From: Parietaria judaica
Taxonomy: Eukaryota; Streptophyta; Magnoliopsida; Rosales; Urticaceae
Reading direction: 5' to 3'
DNA: 64,000 nt
NCBI GenBank assembly: GCA_954871525.1
Contig: OX940861.1
Location: forward strand, 40,127,201-40,191,200
Part shown: one piece after another, positions 56,217 to 64,000 of the stretch
Numbering within the stretch: position 1 is the first letter of the stretch
Layout of the letters: the number at the start of each line of letters is the position of its first letter
Made by a program: the position numbers and the translations under genes
Notes under the pieces: model-generated
What the model was told of the DNA's origin: nothing
Seen by the model: only the letters and a program-made list of their open reading frames with translations
Databases searched by the model: none

Positions 56217-59028
56217 CTACGGCGACAAAGAGTTGGCGACATCGATGACAAAGCGATAGCGAACGTCGGATCTGGCGAGCCTCTTGTAGGCAGTGTTGAT
56301 TTCGTCCATTCGAATGAGCTCGATATCAGAGGTGATTCCGTGCTTTGCGCAGAAATCCAGCATTTCCTGTGTTTCCTTCACTCCCCCGATGTCGCTTCCT
56401 CCCACCAGCTTTCTCCCTGCAACAGAGTTCCAAATCTCATACAATTAATTTTTGTGCATCATGGCGGATCTAGGATACGAATTTTGCGGGACACATAAAT
56501 CTTGGAGGAGGGGCAAAATTGTTATAATTTGAAGTAAGTATACGGTGATCATTAAGGCAATTTTATTTTTCTTTAAAAATAGCGCGCATATCTCAATCTT
56601 TTAATTAATTGCAGTGATTAAATACCCAAGGTCGTAAAATTCATACGTGCATGACTCAAACTGAAGTATTTAAATCGAGAAATTTCTAAGCGTGCAAAAG
56701 AAGAGCGTTAATTCGAGTCCTACACGTCGAAATTAAAACCTTGTGAATGTTTCACGCTGATTTGAAAGAAAAAAAAAAATACACTTTTGTCGCAATTATC
56801 CCTCTAATAATCTTGGCTAGTGTATGAATAAAAATTATAATTTGGTACCAATAAAATAATTTAAATTTTTCGGCATTAATATCTCCTCGATTCTACTAAA
56901 ATGCGTCTTTTTCTTTTATTTTACCGCATGAGCTTTATTTTTATTAGTACACTACTTTCCCTGAACTTTCATTTTTGGTGGCTTTTCGTCTTCGAAATTT
57001 ACATTTTCATTTTCATTCTAATGCAGAACACCCGTTATTAGTGAGTATTCTGTAGTAAAATGAAAATTAGAGTATCAAATTGCACCATAAACAAAGATTC
57101 AGATAGAGAGCCTTAAGCGAGTCAGAGTTGTGTCAGCAACATGTTTTGACCTTTCATTTTCAGTCTTATGAATGAACTTTGAGAGACTTACCCATGACAA
57201 GAGGGAAAATGGGCAGCTCCAAAGGCTTGTTAGGCAACCCGATGGTGATCAGCTTCCCGTTCAGCTTCAGCAAAGCGATCAGCGGGGCCAGCGGATGAAA
57301 GGCCGAGATAGTGTCGATGATGAAATCCATAGAGCCCAACGCTCCCTGAACAAGCACAAACACTAATGTGATTCTACTTTACATTCAAAGGAAAGAAACG
57401 ATACGTGTAATCGGTTTCGGAGTTCAATTTTGACTGAAAACCGATTTTACACCGATATCAGTTTCAAAAAACCGATATCTGTAACCTCTCAAAAAAGAAA
57501 CCACAGTACCTTAACCGCTACCGCATCACTGGAAACAAGAAAAGCATCAGCCCCGAGCCTCTCGATCGCCTCGGATTGCTTAGCTGGCGAGCCGCTGATG
57601 ACGGTGACTTTGAGCCCAAAGGCCTTGCCCAACTTGACGGCCATGTGGCCCAGCCCGCCGAGGCCCGCCACACCTAATTGCTTCCCCGGCTCAGTCATCC
57701 CGTAGTACTTCATCGGGCTGTAAACCGTGATCCCAGCACAGAGCAGCGGCGCGCCAGCATCGAGGGGCATGTTTTCCGGAATCCGGAGCACAAAGCTCTG
57801 GTCCACGACGATGGTGTCGGAGTACCCGCCATAAGTTCTGGTGCGGTCGTGGTTGATCGAGTTGTAGGTGAATATTGCCCCCGGGCAGTAGTTCTCCAAG
57901 CCCTGCTCGCACGGCTCGCACGTCTTGCACGATCCGACCAGCACTCCCACTCCGACGTGGTCACCTTCTTTGAATGTTGTCACGTTTTTCCCGGCTTTCG
58001 TCACAATACCGACGATTTCATGCCTGCAATGATGTGATATTGAGTCTTTCACTATGATTAAAAAATGAAATAAGAAAAGAAGTTCAAAGCATTGTAAATT
58101 AATCCTTAACTACAGGTTTAACACAAATGTTGTGTTTAACTAATACAACCTCATCGCCAAACAAAACGAGTTTAACAAAGTATGAACCGAGGGTGTTACC
58201 CGGGAACGACGGGAAATCTTGTGAAGCCCCATTCGTTCTTGGCGACGTGCAGGTCGGAGTGGCAAACTCCGCAGAAAAGAACTTTTATCGTCACATCTTC
58301 GTCACCTTTGTTCCTGTCAAGGAGAAATTACAGAAAATTCAAGATTTTGAAGTTTCATAATTCACAAAACTAATACTATATCTTAGTATAATTTAAGATG
58401 ACTTCATATCAGTTATGTAATATAGTTTATTTATTTTGTAATATTTATTTATATTAACTTATTAATTTATATATCAATAAGAACCGAGTCGGGATCGGAG
58501 AAAATTATTATCTTATAAATTTATATATATCAATTAGAACCGAGTTGGGATCGAAAAAAATTATTAATTTATTTATATATATATCAGTTATTTAATATTT
58601 ATGTATTTCGAAAAAGTTATTATCTTATAAATTAGACCCGAGTAGGGATCGGAGAAAATTATTATTTAAATGAACTAGTTACAAAGATAAATAAATAAGA
58701 AAACTTTGTCTGGTGTCAGAATAAAGTAGTAGAAAACAAGATCTGCTAAAAGGGGAAGAGTATTATTATAATACAAACTTGGATTTTAGCTAGTTGTGGA
58801 ATTCTGCACAGGATCCAAAAACTAATAATAAAAAAAGAGAGTACGTTTCTTCTGGGGTTTGAGACAAGTATGAAGCTCTAAACAATGGCGGAACAGAGAA
58901 ACCCAGATTAAAGATTCTTCCTTTGATCACCTTCGGGAGAAATGGAAAGGCGACAAGATCCCAGAGGGATCTCTGGCAGCCCAACCGAAAGCCTTGTTCG
59001 GGTGTTCTTGCTCCGCTGATTTCGCCAT
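56217..59028 (-). CDS. Cinnamyl-alcohol/mannitol-dehydrogenase-like zinc enzyme, five exons, 359 aa
   Basis: Exons 58931-59028, 58200-58313, 57510-58023, 57192-57345 and 56217-56416 join with GT-AG borders and give 359 codons, the usual length of plant CADs. It starts [20 protein letters not shown], typical for the family. Zinc ligands: CGVCHSDLH (Cys47), PGHE (His72-Glu73), the structural four-cysteine loop [17 protein letters not shown] and a later LLCAGIT (Cys). The nucleotide fold is [11 protein letters not shown]. The enzyme should reduce cinnamaldehyde-type aldehydes or oxidise sugar alcohols with NADP(H) in the cytosol. The wording is nearest to the 'probable mannitol dehydrogenase'/ELI3-CAD group, often defence-induced; true lignin CADs differ. 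The substrate is not settled by sequence. Confidence 0.93.
58380..58690. mobile_element. Decayed Emigrant/pogo-like fragments in intron 1 of the dehydrogenase gene
   Basis: The phrase 'aaccgagt(c/t)gggatcg...aaaattatta' occurs three times (near 58482, 58540 and 58630). It resembles the subterminal part of the element at 11566-12245 ('cccgagtcgggaccggcc'). Terminal repeats are missing. Confidence 0.45.
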
Positions 59029-59037
59029 GTCTGAACT

Positions 59038-59078
59038 CTTCTTCTTCTTCTTCTTCTTCTTCTTCTTCTTCTTCTTCT
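59038..59078. repeat. (CTT)n microsatellite in the dehydrogenase 5' leader
   Basis: About 13 CTT units on the plus strand (GAA on the mRNA strand), ten bases upstream of the start codon at 59028. Confidence 0.95.
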
Positions 59079-59640
59079 GTGTATCGAGAGTGAGTTTATA
59101 TAGGAAAAGAAAAGGCAAATGAGTGGAGGGGACATTTTCCACGTATCCTCTTCGGAAATCAAGCGTGATTTTGATTGCGATTTTATTTCTGTCTTTAAAT
59201 TACGTATTTGCTAAATGCTAACGCAGTTGGAGATACGAATCGTAACAATTTATTTATAAAAAAATAAATGATTTAAGACTTTTATTTTCATGCATAATAA
59301 TACATTAATTACTCGCTGAGATTTATGGGTTGTGTCATGGGTGGAGAGATTTGGCGTTGACTAAGTATCATTAAATAGTTCTATTTTCGTAAAAAGAAAA
59401 TATCATCAATAAGTCGGTGATTGCTAGAACGAGAGGAATCCATACATATTTGATAATCTCAATTCTCTAGAGAGTTCGAGCATGTATAACTTTGCGGCTT
59501 TATAGAGTCCTTTGTATTACTTGTTTCTTCGTTAATTGAGATTTTGGAAAGGTGTTGGGAGTTTATTAGTGGTTTGTTGACATATTGATGATGGAGACAT
59601 GATAATTTGTGTGGTTCGGTTATCGTTAACGAGGCGATTA
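59079..59640. promoter_or_regulatory. 5' flank of the dehydrogenase gene
   Basis: This is the upstream region of a minus-strand gene. On the minus strand 'cctatataaactcac' (about 59089-59103 on plus) is a good TATA box some 65-75 bp before the ATG. The rest is AT-rich. Confidence 0.5.
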
Positions 59641-59659
59641 CACCTTTGGGTCAATGAGA

Positions 59660-60115
59660 CCTGACCTATAGGGACAACAATGAGGGAATGCAAGGGAGTT
59701 TAAGTAGTTATGCCGCAAATAAAGGCTTGACACGTAGCTGAACTTAACGGTTTCTTATGGAAAATGTGCCGGTGGTTGATAAAAGCTACATTTTAAGACG
59801 TTTGGAATATATGCCGCGAAAAAAAGAACAGAAACATGAGTAGGATGTTGTCAAAAGAATTGGTACATATGCCAGTAATAACAAAAAAAAATATTAAAAA
59901 CCAAAGTGTGCCACGTGGCAGATGAGGTTGACGTGGTTGAGTGACATGGCATTCTATATGACATAAACTAACAGTGAAATTTGAAAATTGACGAAGTGAA
60001 CCAAATTCACTGACATAATAAACTTTGGGTATATTAGCCAGCAAAATAAAACATTGGGTACATAAGTCAAAATTCGTGAAATATTAGGTACTTTGACGGC
60101 GTTTACCTTAAATTC
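59660..60115. mobile_element. One-armed MULE-type remnant
   Basis: The right side (gtgccacgtggcag...ttgggtatattagcc...tactttgacggcgtttacc) reads like the arm of the element at 680-1931 in phrase order. The left side (ttatgccgcaaataaagg...) pairs only weakly. No TSD was found. Confidence 0.4.
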
Positions 60116-60149
60116 TCTCTTTCTCCTTTGATTGTATTCTCACAATGTC

Positions 60150-60357
60150 AATAAAAGATCATAGATGAAGTAGTCAACTACCGATTGGGACGAACTTCTA
60201 TAAAAATTCATGGTGTCATATTATATAAATAAAAAAAATATATTCACGATGAATGCTATATAAAAGGCACGAAATAAGATTCATAAGGCAAATACTAGTA
60301 TATAAATTCAACTAGGCTTCCCAAGTCTACGCAATTGAAGTAGGAAACCACATAAAC
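60150..60357 (+). mobile_element. Decayed LTR fragment of the Tat family
   Basis: Phrases 'gtagtcaactaccg.ttgggacgaac.tctataaaaa' and 'gaaaccacataaaca' follow in the same order as in the solo LTR at 36922-37760 (R-U5 end). It is heavily diverged. Confidence 0.55.
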
Positions 60358-61045
60358 AATATAAGGATTAATTATATATAGAATTTAAATTCATATTAAG
60401 CCCCTTGGGCCAATAAGGCTCGACCGATAATGATATTGAGGGAAAGACATGGGGTAGCCTCGCCCGATGAATGAGAAGTCTTCATTCTTTGAATTGATCT
60501 TTTGAGCTGATTTGCGAATTCAGATTCAAATTTCGGATCGTTGTTTATAGAGAAGAACTTCATCTTTATAATAAACGAAATCTCATTCGCGTTATCTAGA
60601 ATAAAACAAATAAGTATTCTTTGCGGTTAAATAATGTAAATTATTTAAAAAAAACTTATTTTTATTAAATATTATTAATTGGGCCCCTATTCCAAGAGCA
60701 TCTTTGGCATCGTCGAGAATGCTGAGTACATCGCTAGCGAGATTCAAATTATATATATTAACCTTACTTTACTTATTTATTATTCAATTTCCATGTATTA
60801 CGCAATTAATTTTTAATTATTATAATTATTTAATCTAATGCCTATTAATACACCTAGATGTTCGAAAATAAAAAATAAATACCCTCAATTAGTAAAGATT
60901 AATTGAACTTGCAAAAATTAATAAAAACATATTTTTTATTTATTAAAAAATTGGACCAAAAGTCCGAGTCAACGTTTTTATCTGATTTGTTTCGGAACTA
61001 GAATAGTTTGGGCATGTTTTATTTGAGATTTAAAAAAGCACTGAT
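60358..61045. other. AT-rich intergenic DNA, no gene seen
   Basis: The sequence holds no family motif or splice pattern. It ends at the copia LTR. Confidence 0.5.
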
Positions 61046-61279
61046 TGTTATAAATGAAGATTATTTTGTGGTTGTCAATATTAGAGAGTCAACTATGACA
61101 TTGAATTGTAATATTCTCATTTATTGAGTTTTCATTTTGCTCTCTCACTTTGCCCTATAAATAGAGGCTTTGTGTATCCATTGTAATTCATTCCAAGAAA
61201 TAATACTCTCTCTATTCCCTCTCATATTCTCTCTTCTTGTTGTTACGTTCTTAGCTTAGTTCTTCGTTATTTTATAACA
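61046..61279 (+). repeat. 5' LTR of the copia element
   Basis: Short inverted ends TGTTATAA / TTATAACA. TATA box at about 61154 with a putative transcript start some 30 bp later. The left flank pentamer is CTGAT. Confidence 0.75.
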
Positions 61280-61877
61280 CGTTATCAGCACGAAGTTCTG
61301 CCGATTGAGGTAATGATCTTCGTATTTTAAATTTATTTCATTCTTGTTTTCGCGATGATGGCAATATAAATCTATGTTGAAAATTCACGTAGAAAAGCCT
61401 AGCAAAAATTATGTATTTTTTTTTATTGCAATGATGGTAAATTGGTGAAAGTGGACAAATTAACATCCACCCCAAATCCCTAGCAAACATATCGTTTATT
61501 ATAGCTTATACATATATATCGTCTATACTCTATAACATATACATGATAATATTTGGTTCATTGGACCTTAATCCATGCGCTCTGCATTTTTATAATCATC
61601 GTTGTTCTCTATCAATGACTGCTTTTTAGTCGTCATCATAATTTTTATTCTCATATATATATATATAGAAATATTATTATTCATTATTTTTAGTGCATCA
61701 GCATATATTATAAAAGTTGAAAACAACTATCTATATATATATATGATCTTTTAACAGTTAAAATACAGATTTTATATATATATATATAAATATATATATT
61801 GTATCTTTTATATTCGATACTGTTGCTATTTAATATTTATGTTCATCATATAAATAAAATTTAGATATACTGATCGT

Positions 61878-61912
<35 letters not shown>

Positions 61913-62099
61913 GCTTTTCAAATATATTTGGTAATTGTATTTCATTTGTTTATCATTTATAATCTTTCATTTACATATTCATCTCATATAATCTCATTTT
62001 ATATATTTATTTTGTGCTCCGGAAGTAGCTAAAACAAGAGAGTAATTTGTTAAAAGAAAATCTCGGAATTGAGTATCATGATTTATTAATATTTTGGGT

Positions 62100-62600
62100 T
62101 AGCAACATTCCTGGAAGTGAATGGAATTTTTTTTTATTTTTGGATTAATAATATTCCCCGAAGTGAATTACTAAGTTTATAATATTTTAGTTCTACAAAA
62201 TTCCTTGAAGTGAATACCCTCATTTTGTTACTTTGGGTTAAGAACATTCCTAGAAGTGAATACAAAAATATTATCAATATTCCTTGAAGGATAACACAAT
62301 TTTATGAACTTTTCATTTAGAGTTATTTCCTGAAGAGAATTTTAGTCTAAGCTAACGAAAAAGGAGACCATTAATATAACTCATAATTCAAGTTAGCATA
62401 ATCCCTGAAGCGATTTTTTTTATGTGAGTATTATACAATATAAGTATATGATAGGATACACCAAAATTTGGTCAAATTTGAGAAAAATTTTCAATACCAC
62501 CAGAAGTGGAAAATCATTAGATAAACCCATAATATTATTTGCAAATGAGACATCACATTACCACCAGTAGTGGATAAAAAAATTCTTAGTACATTTCAAT
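62100..62600. repeat. Degenerate repeats 'ttcc(t)gaagtgaat' in the copia leader
   Basis: Copies near 62110, 62155, 62200, 62248, 62280, 62328 and 62405, then 'ccaccagaagtgga' near 62497 and 'ccaccagtagtgga' near 62559. Spacing is mostly 35-50 bp. Confidence 0.65.
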
Positions 62601-62727
62601 TGCCATATATGTTTACTTTTCATCGTATTTTGTTCTTTCTAATTTTTATTTCAATAGCTTTTGTCAATTTTATCATTAGTAAAATATTTAGAATAATTTA
62701 TTTATAATTTTTGTCTTCTGAAGAGAT

Positions 62728-63990
62728 ATGGATGCTGGAATCTCAGATTGTGTTAAAGACGGCGGTAAAGCACTTTGTCTGGCTGACTGTGCAACAACAC
62801 ATACAATTTTGAAAGAGAGAAAATATTTTTCACATCTCATACTAGCAAAGGCTAATGTTAACACAATATCTGGTACATCAGATCTTATTGAAGGTTCCGG
62901 AAGAGCCAATTTAATGTTACCAAATGGTACTAAATTGATCATTGATGATGCAATGTTCTCTACCAGATCAAAAAGAAACCTTTTGAGTTTCCGGGATATA
63001 CGCCGCAATGGTTATCACATTGAGACGACGAATGAAAACGATGTTGAATATCTTTACATTACGTCTATGGTCTCTGGGAGGAAACAAGTTATAGAGAAAC
63101 TCTCATCATATCATTTTGGATTATATTATACTTTCATAAATCCAGTCGAAACATATATGGTGATAAACCAAAAATCATTAGACCCAACAAACTTTCTTAT
63201 ATGGCATGATCGTTTAGGCCATCCGGGTTCCAGTATGATGCGTAGAATTATCGATAATTCAAATGGGCATTCATTAAAGAATAAAGAAATTCTACAGTTT
63301 AAAGAATTCTCATGTGCTGCTTGTTCCCAAGGAAAATTAATTATTAGACCTTCACCAGGAAAAGTTGAGTTTGAATCACCCTTGTTTCTTGAGCGTATTC
63401 AAGGTGATATTTGTGGACCCATTCAACCACCATGCGGACCATTTCGATATTTCATGGTCTTGATTGATGCATCCAGCAGATGGTCACATGTATACTTATT
63501 ATCATCTCGCAACCTGGCGTTTGCAAGATTACTTGCCCAAATTATAAAGTTAAGGGCACATTTTCCGGATTATGCAATTAAGACAATTCGTCTAGACAAC
63601 GCTGGTGAATTTAGGTCACAATCATTCAAGGATTACTGTATGTCAAATGGAATAACAATTGAAGAGCCTGTAGCTCACGTGCATACACAAAATGGACTAG
63701 CAGAATCACTAATAAAACGCCTCCAAATAATAGCTAGACCTTAACCAATGAGAACGAAACTTGCAGTTTCGACATGGGGACACGCGATCTTACATGCAGC
63801 AACACTTGTGAAAATAAGGCCATCATCTTATCAAAAGTTCTCCCCTATTCGTTTGACTTCGGGCCAGGAGCCAAATATTTCCCATCTTAATTTTTTTGGA
63901 TGTGCGGTTTATGTTCAAATTGCTCCACCACAACGCACTATTTTTTGGATGTGCGGTTTATATTCAAATTGCTCCACCACAACGCACTAA
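62728..63990 (+). pseudogene. Copia gag-pol fragment: protease remnant, GAG-pre-integrase, integrase
   Basis: The frame from 62728 runs 338 codons to a TAA (63742-63744), then stays open to about 63939 before a 49-bp duplication shifts it. It reads a protease part without gag (CLADCATTHTILKERKYF), pre-integrase (WHDRLGHPGSSMMRR...CAACSQGK), and integrase core with D in GDICGP, D in RLDNAGEF and E in NGLAESLIKRL, the DDE residues. The stop falls in the conserved IARPL, where TTA has become TAA. The ATG at 62728 need not be the native start. Confidence 0.8.
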
Positions 63991-64000
63991 AATGGGACCC

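Larger units (their letters stand above)
61046..64000 (+). mobile_element. Ty1/copia retrotransposon, decayed, running off the window
   Basis: A 234-bp 5' LTR (61046-61279) starts TGTTATAAATG and ends ATTTTATAACA, with a TATA box (cctataaatagagg, about 61154). The site after it (CGTTATCAGCACGA) is the primer-binding motif common in plant copia elements. A 1.4-kb leader follows, then protease remnant, GAG-pre-integrase and integrase (62728-63990). Reverse transcriptase and the 3' LTR lie beyond the window. No gag is visible between leader and protease. Confidence 0.85.

Overview
This 64 kb window is nuclear DNA from a flowering plant, probably a eudicot. The evidence is AT-rich intergenic DNA, genes split by GT-AG introns, plant-only protein families, and a heavy load of plant transposable elements. 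There is no sign of bacterial operons, rRNA genes or CRISPR arrays. The exact species cannot be read from the sequence.

Layout. At 0-3 kb there is the end of one Mutator-type element and a complete non-autonomous one (680-1931) with a perfect 9-bp target-site duplication (TSD). At 3.0-8.3 kb there is a tandem array of a short non-autonomous LTR retroelement (LTR-internal repeated four times plus a closing LTR, period 1231 bp). Around 10.5-11.3 kb lies a candidate tiny-protein gene with two consecutive short ORFs. A 680-bp Emigrant/pogo-like element follows.

Protein-coding genes for which I could assemble a reading frame: a 15-exon chloroplast-type TPR protein (12980-17753, minus), a one-exon conserved plant protein of 129 aa (19221-19610, plus), a MAPKKK17/18-like kinase (21046-22301, plus), a reticulon-like B22-type protein (25091-26768, minus), a P-class PPR protein (29108-30739, plus), an UNC93-like transporter (31646-33529, minus), an F-box protein (53774-55620, plus) and a cinnamyl-alcohol/mannitol-dehydrogenase-type enzyme (56217-59028, minus). 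They are unrelated single genes and do not form a pathway or cluster.

Between 36.9 and 52.5 kb the DNA is retrotransposon. A solo LTR (36922-37760) is followed by an older solo LTR of another family (39648-52522). A young full-length Ty3/gypsy element of the Tat type (40528-52460, minus, TSD AGGTT, LTRs nearly identical) is inserted into that older LTR. The young element carries a spliced antisense ORF with its own TATA box. It also has a UAG stop between protease and reverse transcriptase in the TMV-like read-through context (TAG CAATTA). Further solo LTRs (22626-24199, 27898-28518), a LINE tail (about 27190-27573), several fold-back MITEs with 9-bp TSDs and SINE-like fragments fill other gaps. 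The window ends inside a decayed Ty1/copia element (61046-64000+).

The most noteworthy items are the tandem LTR array, whose inner LTRs look like recombinants of the two outer ones, the leaky-stop context and antisense gene in the Tat element, the nested insertion with both TSDs intact, and the candidate dicistronic micropeptide locus.
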